Shown here: one piece after another, positions 1 through 8,029 of the stretch | Layout: each line of letters opens with the position of its first letter | How positions within the stretch are numbered: position 1 is the first letter of the stretch | Source: Rhodovulum robiginosum | GTDB lineage: Bacteria; Pseudomonadota; Alphaproteobacteria; Rhodobacterales; Rhodobacteraceae | Reading direction: 5' to 3' | Assembly: GCF_003944755.1 (NCBI RefSeq) | Contig: NZ_RWGU01000049.1 | Coordinates: 248,001 to 312,000 of the forward strand | Length of the DNA stretch: 64,000 bases | Position numbers and translations under genes: made by a program | The notes under the pieces: generated by a model | What the model was told of the DNA's origin: nothing | Seen by the model: only the letters and a program-made list of their open reading frames with translations | The model's database searches: none

Positions 1-818
1 ACTTCAAGCTCGGCGGCCTTCTCGTAGGTGAAATCCTGGGTCTCGGCGGCGCATTCGCTCAGCCCCGCCCGCACGTTGTCGGGCAGTTTGTCGAAATGGG
101 ACTTCGAGGCCAGGATATAGGCCGGCGTGTAGACGTGGCCGGTGATCGACAGGTATTTCTGCACTTCCTGGAACTTGGCCGAGGCGATCTGGGCGTAGGG
201 GTTTTCCTGCCCGTCGATCACGCCGGTCTGCAGCGCGGTGAACACGTCCGAAAACGCCATCGGAGTCGGGTTCGCGCCGTATTCCTGGAACATCTTCACC
301 CGCCAGGCCCCGTTCGGCGTGCGCAGTTTCACGCCTTCGAGGTCTGCGGGCACGTTGATCGGCCGGACGTTGTTGGTGATATGGCGAAAGCCGTTCTCGG
401 CGAGGCCGACGATGGTATAGCCGTTCGCGTTGGCGGCGGCCTCGAAGGTGTCCATCATCTCGGCCTGCACGCGGCGCATGTGGTCGCGGTCCTTGATGAT
501 ATAGGGCATCTCGAAGATGCCGAACACGTCATCGACCGAGGACATCACCGAAGAGGGCAGGGCGAACTGCACCTGGCCCAGCTTCAGCTTCTGCAACAGC
601 TCCTGGTCCTTGCCCAGCTGCGAGGCGCCGAAGGTCTGCACCTCGGCCGCGTCGCCGAGCTTGCCGTTCGCGCATTCGGCGAAGTGGTTCACGCTCGCTT
701 CAAACAGCGAGCCCGGATTGCCGACATGGCCGAAGCGCAGCGTCATGTCGGCGGCGAAAGCCTGACCGGCCATCAGCGCCGTGGCGGCGATGGTGGTAAG
801 AAGTCCCGATTTCGTCAT
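1..818 (-). CDS. TRAP transporter solute-binding protein, DctP family (partial)
   Basis: Periplasmic solute receptor of a tripartite ATP-independent periplasmic transporter. Only the first 272 codons are inside the window; the 3' end lies beyond base 1. The start at 818 sits 6 nt after a GGGAGG site; an in-frame ATG at 824 would overlap that site. Residues 1-22 form a signal peptide ending in GQAFA. The DctP core is clear: KLRTPNGAWR with the probable carboxylate-binding Arg166, then VIDGQENPY at about 200-208. It lies 101 nt downstream of an aminotransferase gene on the same strand and probably shares its promoter; the permease genes dctQ and dctM would be expected outside the window. The ligand cannot be read from sequence, but the aminotransferase and the divergent 2-hydroxyacid dehydrogenase suggest a small hydroxy- or oxo-acid. 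Confidence 0.88.
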   Translation of the reverse strand, partial: MTKSGLLTTIAATALMAGQAFAADMTLRFGHVGNPGSLFEASVNHFAECANGKLGDAAEVQTFGASQLGKDQELLQKLKLGQVQFALPSSVMSSVDDVFGIFEMPYIIKDRDHMRRVQAEMMDTFEAAANANGYTIVGLAENGFRHITNNVRPINVPADLEGVKLRTPNGAWRVKMFQEYGANPTPMAFSDVFTALQTGVIDGQENPYAQIASAKFQEVQKYLSITGHVYTPAYILASKSHFDKLPDNVRAGLSECAAETQDFTYEKAAELE

Positions 819-919
819 ATCCATCCTCCCTTTGGACTTGGCGTCATGTTCTATGGTGTCGTCTCGGTTCTGCGCCCTTGTCCCGTCTGGCGCGGGTTTG
901 GGCCGCAAAGCTCTTCACC

Positions 920-2107
920 TCATTCCGCTGCGGCGCGGTCTTCCGCGCCCCTCGGGCCCAGCACCGCCATGGCGGCCTGCACGCCGCCCGCCTGGTGCGG
1001 CACCCCCGCGTCCCGCAGCCCCATCTCGACGCCGGACAGCGTCGCACAGAGCATGAGATCGTTGAAATCGCCCAGATGGCCGATACGGAATACCCGGTCC
1101 GCCACCTTCGACAGGCCGTTGCCCAGTGACATATCGTAATTCTCCAGAGTTACCGCCCGGAACGCGTCGGCCGAATGGCCCTCGGGCGTCATCACGGCGG
1201 TCAGCACGTTGGAATACTGCTCGGGCGCCTGGCAGAGCAGCTCCAGCCCCCAGGCGCGCACCGCGGCCCGTGTGGCCGCGCCGTGGCGGGCGTGGCGGGC
1301 GAAGACGTTATCGAGGCCTTCCTCGCGCAGCATCGCCAGCGCCTCTTTCAACCCGTAAAGCAGGTTGGTCGCCGGCGTGTAGGGGAAATAGCCCTTGCCG
1401 TTGGGGCTCTGCATCGCGTCCCAGGCCCAGTACGACTTCGGCAGTTCGGCGGTTTTCGATGCGGCCAGCGCCTTGTCGCTGATGGCGTTGAACGACAGGC
1501 CCGGCGGCAGCATCAGGCCCTTTTGCGAGCCCGACACGGTCACGTCCACGCCCCAGGCGTCGTGCCGGTAGTCGAGCGAGCCGAGGCTGGAAATCGTGTC
1601 GACCATCAAGAGTGCCGGGTGCCCCGCGGCGTCGATCGCCTTGCGGATAGCTGCGATGGGCGAGACCGAGCCGGTCGAGGTTTCGTTGTGGACGACGCAC
1701 ACGGCCTTGATCTCGTGGCCCGTGTCCTCGTGCAGCTTCGCCTCGATGGCGTCGGGGTCGGCGCCGCCGCGCCAGTTGCCCTCGATGAAAACGGGGGTCA
1801 GGCCCAGCCGCTGGGCCAGCTCTTTCCAGAGGGTGGCGAAATGGCCGGTTTCGTACATCAGCACTGTGTCGCCGGGCGACAGCGTGTTGACCAGCGCCGC
1901 CTCCCACGCCCCGGTGCCCGAGGCGGGATAGATCACCACGTGTCCCTCGGTGCGGAAAACCCATCTCATGCCGTCCAGCACGGTGCGGCCAAGCTCGGCG
2001 AAGTGCGGGCCACGGTGGTCGATGGTCGGAAAATCCATCGCCCTCAAGACGCGGTCCGGCACGTTGGACGGGCCCGGAATCTGCAGGAAATGGCGCCCTG
2101 CCGGCAT
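920..2107 (-). CDS. Serine--glyoxylate / alanine--glyoxylate-type aminotransferase
   Basis: PLP-dependent class V aminotransferase of 395 residues, normal length for the SgaA/AGXT family, which converts glyoxylate to glycine with serine or alanine as donor. Family marks are the N-terminal IPGPSNVP, the HNETSTG segment (about 140-146), Asp170 in MVDTISSLGS and the Schiff-base Lys196 in SGSQKGLMLPPG. The start follows GGGAGG with 7-nt spacing. It is the first gene of a minus-strand unit with the TRAP receptor below, and diverges from a flavin/Fe-S 2-hydroxyacid dehydrogenase. Together they read as uptake of a 2-hydroxyacid such as glycolate, oxidation to glyoxylate and transamination; this is inference. 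The related aspartate-glyoxylate enzyme BhcA was considered, but no bhcB, bhcC or bhcD genes are nearby. Confidence 0.85.
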   Translation of the reverse strand: MPAGRHFLQIPGPSNVPDRVLRAMDFPTIDHRGPHFAELGRTVLDGMRWVFRTEGHVVIYPASGTGAWEAALVNTLSPGDTVLMYETGHFATLWKELAQRLGLTPVFIEGNWRGGADPDAIEAKLHEDTGHEIKAVCVVHNETSTGSVSPIAAIRKAIDAAGHPALLMVDTISSLGSLDYRHDAWGVDVTVSGSQKGLMLPPGLSFNAISDKALAASKTAELPKSYWAWDAMQSPNGKGYFPYTPATNLLYGLKEALAMLREEGLDNVFARHARHGAATRAAVRAWGLELLCQAPEQYSNVLTAVMTPEGHSADAFRAVTLENYDMSLGNGLSKVADRVFRIGHLGDFNDLMLCATLSGVEMGLRDAGVPHQAGGVQAAMAVLGPRGAEDRAAAE

Positions 2108-2198
2108 CGTTCATCCTCCCTGTGCGGCCATTCGGCCTCTTAACGGCGCGACGTTTTCGCCTGCGCCCGGCTGCGCGTTTCCCGACGCCCGCCATGTG

Positions 2199-2237
2199 TT
2201 GACAGGAATTGAATTATGAATTCATTATTCATGTCAA
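2199..2237. promoter_or_regulatory. Overlapping divergent promoters around a 22-bp operator-like palindrome
   Basis: Positions 2210-2231 form a near-perfect inverted repeat centred on GAATTC at 2218-2223; ten of eleven base pairs match and only 2215/2226 fail. A consensus -35 TTGACA (2199-2204) lies on the plus strand, 18 bp before a -10-like CATTAT (2223-2228). On the minus strand a second TTGACA (2237-2232) lies 18 bp before TTCAAT (2213-2208). The two promoters therefore occupy the same DNA and fire in opposite directions, one towards the dehydrogenase and one towards the aminotransferase and TRAP genes. The palindrome would cover both. The GntR protein encoded at 5194 is the natural candidate to bind it. 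Confidence 0.6.
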
Positions 2238-2272
2238 GGAACAATTTTCGCACCGGAAGGGGAGGGCCGGCC

Positions 2273-5197
2273 GTGCTGGATGGGGCGCAGAGCGCGCGGC
2301 TGGGCCGCGACTTCGAAGGCGAGTTGCTGCTCGACGTCTTTTCCCGTGGCCGATACGCGACCGACGCCTCGCATTACCAGATCATGCCCGCGGCAGTGGC
2401 CGTACCGCGAACCGAGGACGACGTGGCCCGCGCGTTGGATGCGGCGCGCGATACCGGGCTGCCGCTCACCATGCGGGGCGGCGGAACCTCGCAATGCGGA
2501 CAGACGATCAATAGCGGGCTGATCCTGGATTGCTCGAAATTCCTCAACGGGATCATAGAGCTTGACGTGGACGGGCGGCGCGCGCTGGTGCAGCCCGGCA
2601 TCGTGCTGGACGAGTTGAACCGGCAGCTCAAGCCCCACGGGCTGTGGTTTCCGGTCGATGTTTCGACCGCCTCCCGCGCCACCATCGGCGGCATGGTGGG
2701 CAACAATTCCTGCGGGGCGCGGTCGCTGCGCTACGGCACGACGCGGGATAACGTGATCTCGATCCGGGGGCTTCTGGCCGACGGCACGCCGTTCGATTTC
2801 GGCCCCCATGCCGGCAACCGCGTCCCCGAAGACATGCTGGCGCGGCTGACCGCGCTCGGCGCACGCGAGGCCGACGAGGTCGCGCGCCGCTTTTCCAAGG
2901 TGCAGCGCCGGGTGGGGGGCTACAACCTCGACGCGCTGGCGCCCGGCGCCGCGCCGCTCAACCTGGCGCATCTTCTGGTGGGCTCCGAGGGCACCCTGGC
3001 GGTGTCGACCGCCATCGAGATCGCGCTGTCGCCGCTGCCGCCCAAGGACCGCGTGCAGGGCATCTGCCATTTTCCGACCTTCCGCGATGCGATGGAGGCC
3101 GCGCAGCACCTGGTGCGGCTGAACCCCACGCAGGTGGAACTGGTCGACCGCACCATGCTGAACCTCGCGCGCCAGATTGCGATGTTCGTGCCCACCATCG
3201 AGACCGTGGTAAAGGGCGACCCGGCGGCGCTGTTGATCGTCGAATTCGCCGACGGCCCCGAGGAGAACGCCGAAAGCGTTGCCCGCCTGCACGACACGAT
3301 GGCCGATCTGGGCTACGGCTTCGGCAAGGGGGGCACGCAGGAGGGCGGCGTTGTCGAGGTGTGGGATGCGGCGCTGATCGCCGAGATCGGCGAACTGCGC
3401 AAATCGGGCCTCAACATCATGATGTCGATGAAGGACGCGGGAAAGCCGGTGTCCTTCGTCGAGGATGCCGCGGTGCCCTTGGAACACCTGGCCGACTACA
3501 CCGACCGCCTGACCGAGGTGTTCCACAAGCACGGCACCGAGGGCACCTGGTACGCCCATGCCTCGGAAGGGTGCCTGCATGTCCGCCCGGTGCTGAACCT
3601 GCGGCTTGAAAAGGATGTCAACGCCATGCGCGCCATCGCCGAAGAGGCGTTCGACATGGTGCGAGACTACAAGGGCTCGCATTCCGGCGAACATGGCGAC
3701 GGCATCGTGCGCTCGGAATTTCATGAAAAGATGTTCGGGTCGCGCATCGTGCGCGCCTTCGAGGAGGTGAAGGAGACCTTCGACCCCGAGGACCGACTGA
3801 ACCCCGGCAAGATCGTCGCGCCGCCCCGGATGGATGACCGCAGCCTCTTGCGCTACCCGCCCGGCTACCGCTTCGACGACATGTCCGCGGGCTTTGACTG
3901 GTCGGCCTGGGCGGGGGCCTCGGGCGGGTTCCAGGGCGCGGTCGAGATGTGCAACAACAACGGGGCGTGCCGGAAACTCGCGGGCGGCGTGATGTGCCCC
4001 AGCTACCGCGTGACCCGCAACGAGCAGGACGTGACGCGCGGGCGGGCCAACACGCTGCGGCTGGCGCTTTCCGGCCAGCTTGGGCGCGATGCGCTGTTCG
4101 ACGACGAGATGGCCGAAACGATGAAGCTGTGTGTCGGCTGCAAGGCGTGCCAGCGCGAATGCCCCACGGGCGTCGACATGGCCAAGATGAAGACCGAGGT
4201 GCTGTATCAGCGGGGCAAGCGCAAAGGCTATCCGCTGAAAGACCGGCTGATTGCCGAACTGCCGCGCTACGGGCGGCTGGGCGTTGCGCTCGACCCGCTG
4301 ATCGGGCTCAGAAACCGCGTGCCCGCGGTGGCGCGACTGGCCGAGCGGCTGACCGGGCTGTCGGCGGATCGCGCCTTGCCCCGGTTCCGCAAGGACGCCT
4401 TCCGCGAGGCCGAGATCGGCGCGGCCGCGCCCGCCACCGGGGGGCGGGAGGTGGTCCTCTTCAGCGACACGTTCAACCGCTGGTTCGAGCCCGCTATCCC
4501 GCGCGCCGCCCTGCGCGTACTGGGCCGCGCGGGCTATGCCGTGAAGAGCGCCGTGCCCGATGGCGACCGGCCGCTTTGCTGCGGGCGGACCTATCTCGCG
4601 GCCGGCATGATCGACAAGGCCCGCGCCGAGGCGCGCCGCACCCTCGACGCGCTGATGCCCCATGTAGCGGCAGGGCGCCCGGTCATCGGGCTGGAGCCGT
4701 CCTGCCTCTTGACCCTGCGCGACGAGTTCAAGGCGCTGCTGCCGGGAGACGATGCGGGCAAACTGGCGGAACACGCGCTGCTGTTCGAGGAATTCATGGC
4801 GCGCGAGGCCGAGGCCGGGCGGCTGAAGCTGCCGATGGCCCGCCGCGACGTGCGGGTCCGCGTGCATGGCCATTGCCACCAGAAAGCGGCCGGCGCGATG
4901 GGCGACATGGGCACGGCGCTGGGGCTTCTGCCCGGGGTCGAGGCGGACGTGATCGAGACCTCATGCTGCGGCATGGCCGGCGCCTTCGGCTATGACGCCG
5001 AGACCATCGAGGTGTCGCGCGCCATGGGCGAGGCGTCGCTGCTGCCCGCGATCCGCGCGGCGGGGGGCGACGATCTGATCGTTGCAAACGGCACCTCCTG
5101 CCGCCACCAGATATCCGACGGAACGGGACGGGCCGCGCTGCACATTGCGCAGGTCTTCGACAGGATGCTCGCCGAGGAAACCGGAGAAACGGGATGA
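2273..5197 (+). CDS. FAD-linked 2-hydroxyacid dehydrogenase fused to Fe-S/CCG domains (YdiJ/GlcD-GlcF-like)
   Basis: Fusion of a GlcD-type flavoprotein with a GlcF-type iron-sulfur electron-transfer part, about 974 residues, similar in size to the YdiJ family that oxidises D-2-hydroxyacids. The N-terminal half holds the VAO-type FAD fold (TMRGGGTSQCGQ, GGMVGNNSCGARS) and the oxidase C-terminal domain (HSGEHGDGIVRSE). The C-terminal half has CVGCKACQRECP and two CCG motifs (LCCGRTYLAAG, CCGMAGAFGY). I prefer the GTG at 2273: it has AAGGGGAGGG just upstream and leaves a short leader after the predicted start of transcription near 2235. The upstream in-frame ATGs at 2216 and 2231 fall inside the promoter/operator. 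Its last 4 nt overlap the GntR gene. Substrate (glycolate, D-lactate or another) is not resolved. Confidence 0.85.
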   Translation: MLDGAQSARLGRDFEGELLLDVFSRGRYATDASHYQIMPAAVAVPRTEDDVARALDAARDTGLPLTMRGGGTSQCGQTINSGLILDCSKFLNGIIELDVDGRRALVQPGIVLDELNRQLKPHGLWFPVDVSTASRATIGGMVGNNSCGARSLRYGTTRDNVISIRGLLADGTPFDFGPHAGNRVPEDMLARLTALGAREADEVARRFSKVQRRVGGYNLDALAPGAAPLNLAHLLVGSEGTLAVSTAIEIALSPLPPKDRVQGICHFPTFRDAMEAAQHLVRLNPTQVELVDRTMLNLARQIAMFVPTIETVVKGDPAALLIVEFADGPEENAESVARLHDTMADLGYGFGKGGTQEGGVVEVWDAALIAEIGELRKSGLNIMMSMKDAGKPVSFVEDAAVPLEHLADYTDRLTEVFHKHGTEGTWYAHASEGCLHVRPVLNLRLEKDVNAMRAIAEEAFDMVRDYKGSHSGEHGDGIVRSEFHEKMFGSRIVRAFEEVKETFDPEDRLNPGKIVAPPRMDDRSLLRYPPGYRFDDMSAGFDWSAWAGASGGFQGAVEMCNNNGACRKLAGGVMCPSYRVTRNEQDVTRGRANTLRLALSGQLGRDALFDDEMAETMKLCVGCKACQRECPTGVDMAKMKTEVLYQRGKRKGYPLKDRLIAELPRYGRLGVALDPLIGLRNRVPAVARLAERLTGLSADRALPRFRKDAFREAEIGAAAPATGGREVVLFSDTFNRWFEPAIPRAALRVLGRAGYAVKSAVPDGDRPLCCGRTYLAAGMIDKARAEARRTLDALMPHVAAGRPVIGLEPSCLLTLRDEFKALLPGDDAGKLAEHALLFEEFMAREAEAGRLKLPMARRDVRVRVHGHCHQKAAGAMGDMGTALGLLPGVEADVIETSCCGMAGAFGYDAETIEVSRAMGEASLLPAIRAAGGDDLIVANGTSCRHQISDGTGRAALHIAQVFDRMLAEETGETG

Positions 5198-5895
5198 TGG
5201 ACACGATGTCGAACGGCGGGGCAGGCGATATGGGCGTGGCGTTGCTCTCGCGCCCGGCGCTGGCGGTGCAGGTGGCGGATGCCCTGCGCGAGCTGATCAT
5301 GGAAGGCGCCATCAAGAGCGGCGAAAAGATCCGCGAGAAGGAGTTGACCGAGCGTTTCGGCGTGTCGCGCACCCCGATCCGGGAGGCGATGAAGATCCTG
5401 GCCTCGGAAGGGTTGATCGAGCTGATCCCGAACCGCGGCGCGATCATCAGCGAGCGCTCCGAAGAAGAACTGGCCGACGCCTTTCCGGTGCTCGCCGCGC
5501 TCGAGGCGCTGGCCGGCGAACAGGCCGCCCGGCGCGCCACCGACGCCGAACTGGCCGAGATCGTGCGGCTGACGGTGGAATTGCGCGCCTCGCTGGAACG
5601 GCAGGACCGGCCGCATTATTTCGAGATCAATCAGGCCATCCACAAGGCGATCCTGGTGGCGTCTCGCAACGAAACCCTGATGCGCAGCCACGCGACCATC
5701 GCCGGTCTGGTCCACCGTGCGCGGTATCAGGCCAACCTGACGCGCAGCCGCTGGGAGCAGGCCCTGGCCGAGCATGAACGCATTGCAGAGGCGCTGTCGG
5801 CGCGCCGTGCCGACGAGGTGGCCGCGTTGCTGAAGACACACATGATGGGCAAGCTCGCGGCGATCCTGCCCGGCCGGGGCGGGCCGGCGGACTGA
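5194..5895 (+). CDS. GntR-family transcriptional regulator, FCD subfamily
   Basis: DNA-binding regulator of 233 residues with an N-terminal winged helix (about 17-80, including KELTERFGVSRTPIREAMKIL) and an all-helical FCD effector domain (about 90-220). FCD regulators usually bind organic acids through a metal site; HKAILVASRN and the later H residues fit such a site. The start overlaps the dehydrogenase stop (ATGA), so the pair is translationally coupled. It most likely controls its own operon and the divergent aminotransferase/TRAP unit through the palindrome at 2210-2231. Whether it represses or activates cannot be told. Confidence 0.88.
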   Translation: MMDTMSNGGAGDMGVALLSRPALAVQVADALRELIMEGAIKSGEKIREKELTERFGVSRTPIREAMKILASEGLIELIPNRGAIISERSEEELADAFPVLAALEALAGEQAARRATDAELAEIVRLTVELRASLERQDRPHYFEINQAIHKAILVASRNETLMRSHATIAGLVHRARYQANLTRSRWEQALAEHERIAEALSARRADEVAALLKTHMMGKLAAILPGRGGPAD

Positions 5896-5941
5896 GGGCG
5901 GCCGCGCGGTGCGGCGTCCCAAGTATGGGGAGCGCTCTTGC

Positions 5942-5955
5942 CCGTTCCGGAACGG
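5942..5955. repeat. Perfect 14-bp palindrome CCGTTCCGGAACGG
   Basis: A perfect inverted repeat located 47 bp after the GntR stop and about 215 bp before the next gene. No T-rich tract follows on either strand, so it does not look like an intrinsic terminator. It could be an operator or a stem that protects the end of the upstream message. The rest of 5896-6169 shows no convincing gene. Confidence 0.4.
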
Positions 5956-6169
5956 ATGCACGGGCTGCCCGGCCGTCCGCGATGCTTGACAAAGATCGGG
6001 CGTGAAGCGCGCGGCGCCGACAGACCGCAACATCGCCTTTGGCAATGTCATCAAGAAGAACGGTTCCGCTGCACAAGCGCTCTGCCGGCCACAGCCGCAG
6101 CATGCAGAAATGCTGGACGGCGTCCAAGCCGCCGGTCACAGTTGGGGCTTCACGGGAGGAGCGCTTGCG

Positions 6170-7126
6170 ATGAATTTCCTGACGGACCCATTCCTTATCG
6201 ACCCCGGCAAGATCGACGGCCCGGTGCTCGTCACCGGGGCGGGCGGGTGCATCGGCGCATGGACGGTTGCGATACTTGCCCGGTCGGGTGTCCCGCTCGT
6301 GGCGCTGGACCTGGCCGATGACCGGCGCAGGCCGGCGCTGGTGATGGGCAACGAGGCGGCGCAGGGCCTGGAATGGGAAGCGGGCGACATCACCGACGCG
6401 GCCTGGCTGAACGATGTGTGCGACCGGCACGGCGCCTCGGCGATCATCCACCTGGCGGGCCTCCAGGTGCCGTTCTGTAAGGCCGATCCCGCCGCCGGCG
6501 CGCGCGTCAACGTGGAAGGCACGATCAATATCCTGGAGACCGCCCGCCGGCACGGGTTACGGCGGCTCGCCTACGCCAGCTCGACCGCGGTCTACGGCAT
6601 GCCGCCAGGTGGGCCCGTCATCTCGACCCTTTACGGTGCCTACAAGCTCGCCAACGAATACACCGCGAAGGTCTACTGGCTCGACTGGGAGGTTCCCTCG
6701 ATCGGCATCCGCCCGAATGTCGTTTATGGCGTCGCGCGCGACCAGGGCATGACCTCGGGGTTCAGCGCGGCCCTTGCCCATACCGCGCGCGGCGAGCCTT
6801 TCGAGATCGCGTTCGGCGGGCCGGTCAGTTGGCTTTACGCGGGCGAGGCGGCGGCAGCCTTCATTGCCGCGATCGCAGGCGATGGCGACGGCGCACCTGT
6901 TTTCGACCTCAACGGCACCTGCATGTCCGTCGAGGACGGGCTCGCGATCCTGTCCGAGCTTGCGCCGGGTCACGGGGTGACCACGACCGGCACGCCGCTG
7001 CCTGTGCCGGCCGATCTCAGCGATGGGCCGATCCGCGCGCATCTTGGCGACTACCCGTCGATGCCGCCGGCGGACGGCATCCGCCAGACCCTCGAAGCCT
7101 TCAAACGGTCTGCCCAGACGATCTGA
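6170..7126 (+). CDS. NAD-dependent epimerase/dehydratase (extended SDR)
   Basis: Rossmann-fold oxidoreductase or epimerase of 318 residues. The nucleotide-binding motif is near the N terminus (VLVTGAGGCIGAW, about 19-31) and the catalytic YxxxK is YGAYK, with upstream ASSTAVYG. I chose the ATG at 6170, 10 nt after GGGAGG; the frame is open back to 6002 but those residues are not SDR-like. It stands alone on the plus strand and converges with an isocitrate-lyase-family gene 32 nt away. Neighbours handle small organic acids, so a sugar or sugar-acid substrate is plausible, but substrate and reaction are not identified. Confidence 0.8.
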   Translation: MNFLTDPFLIDPGKIDGPVLVTGAGGCIGAWTVAILARSGVPLVALDLADDRRRPALVMGNEAAQGLEWEAGDITDAAWLNDVCDRHGASAIIHLAGLQVPFCKADPAAGARVNVEGTINILETARRHGLRRLAYASSTAVYGMPPGGPVISTLYGAYKLANEYTAKVYWLDWEVPSIGIRPNVVYGVARDQGMTSGFSAALAHTARGEPFEIAFGGPVSWLYAGEAAAAFIAAIAGDGDGAPVFDLNGTCMSVEDGLAILSELAPGHGVTTTGTPLPVPADLSDGPIRAHLGDYPSMPPADGIRQTLEAFKRSAQTI

Positions 7127-7158
7127 GGGTGCGCCGGGCGGCGGACCGCGCCCTGGGG

Positions 7159-8025
7159 TCAGTCCTTCGGCGCGTATCTCTTTTCCTCGTCGAAATAGGC
7201 GTCGAACCCGATCCGCCGCTTGAGCTCGTCGAACGCCATCAAACGCGCCGCGTCGGGCGTGCCCGCGCGGAACCCGTCCAGCGCCTCGACCATCGCCTGC
7301 ATCGCTGCGGCCATCAATGTCAGGGGATAGGCGGCGATCCGGTAGCCCATCGCCTCCAGCTTGGCGGGCGGCAGCGCCGGGGTCATCCCGCCCTCGACGA
7401 TATTGGCCATGCAGGGCCGGGGCAATTCGGCCGGGACACGGGCCATTTCGGCCTCGTCCCGCGGTGCTTCTACGAACAGGATATCGGCGCCGAGCTCTGC
7501 AAAGCGGGCCGCCCGCGCGATGGCCTCGTCCAGCCCGTGTTCGTGCCGGGCGTCGGTGCGGGCGAGGATCAGGATATCGGCCCCCTCGGCGCGCGCATCG
7601 GCCGCCGCGCGGATGCGCGCGAAGGCCTCGTCGCGGTCCACCACCGACTTGCCCGCCACGTGGCCGCAGCGCTTGGGCGACACCTGGTCCTCGATCATCA
7701 CCGCGGCAAAGCCCGCCTGGGCAAAGCCCTGCACCGTGCGCTTCACGTTGACCGCGTTGCCATAGCCGGTGTCGCCGTCGCCGATCACAGGGATCGACAC
7801 CGCGTTGCAGATGTTGCGACCCTGGTCGGCCACCTCGGCGTAGGACATCAGCCCCGTGTCGGGCATTCCCAGCCGCGCGGCCGCGGCGGCAAAGCCCGAC
7901 ATGAAGGTCAGCGGAAAGCCCGCCTGTTCGATCAGCTTGGCCGAAAGCGGGTCGAAACAGCAGGGCATGGTGATGAGGCCGGGTTCGGCCAGAAGCGCGC
8001 GGAGCGTGTCGGGTGCGGGTGTCAT
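7159..8025 (-). CDS. Isocitrate lyase/PEP mutase family enzyme
   Basis: Alpha/beta-barrel C-C lyase of 288 residues. The family signature is present: Mg2+-binding GDGDTGYGN, IEDQV, and the catalytic-cysteine loop KRCGH. That loop is typical of isocitrate and methylisocitrate lyases and related oxaloacetate decarboxylases rather than of phosphonate mutases. The length suits methylisocitrate or dimethylmalate-type lyases and is too short for isocitrate lyase proper. It is the last gene of the minus operon dctP-dctQ-dctM, 4 nt after dctM, so the transported solute is probably its substrate or is turned into it; a branched or hydroxylated dicarboxylate is a reasonable guess. Confidence 0.82.
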   Translation of the reverse strand: MTPAPDTLRALLAEPGLITMPCCFDPLSAKLIEQAGFPLTFMSGFAAAAARLGMPDTGLMSYAEVADQGRNICNAVSIPVIGDGDTGYGNAVNVKRTVQGFAQAGFAAVMIEDQVSPKRCGHVAGKSVVDRDEAFARIRAAADARAEGADILILARTDARHEHGLDEAIARAARFAELGADILFVEAPRDEAEMARVPAELPRPCMANIVEGGMTPALPPAKLEAMGYRIAAYPLTLMAAAMQAMVEALDGFRAGTPDAARLMAFDELKRRIGFDAYFDEEKRYAPKD

Positions 8026-8029
8026 GGGC

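Noticed and set aside
920-2107. Aminotransferase as BhcA of the beta-hydroxyaspartate cycle
   Set aside because: No bhcB, bhcC, bhcD or IclR-type bhcR gene nearby; sequence reads closer to serine/alanine-glyoxylate aminotransferases.
2234-4879. Long minus-strand open frame opposite the dehydrogenase
   Set aside because: Antisense shadow of a strongly supported gene; His/Arg/Gln-rich translation typical of GC-rich antisense frames.
5986-5991. TTGACA as a -35 element for the SDR gene
   Set aside because: The bases 16-18 bp further on are GC-rich with no -10-like sequence.
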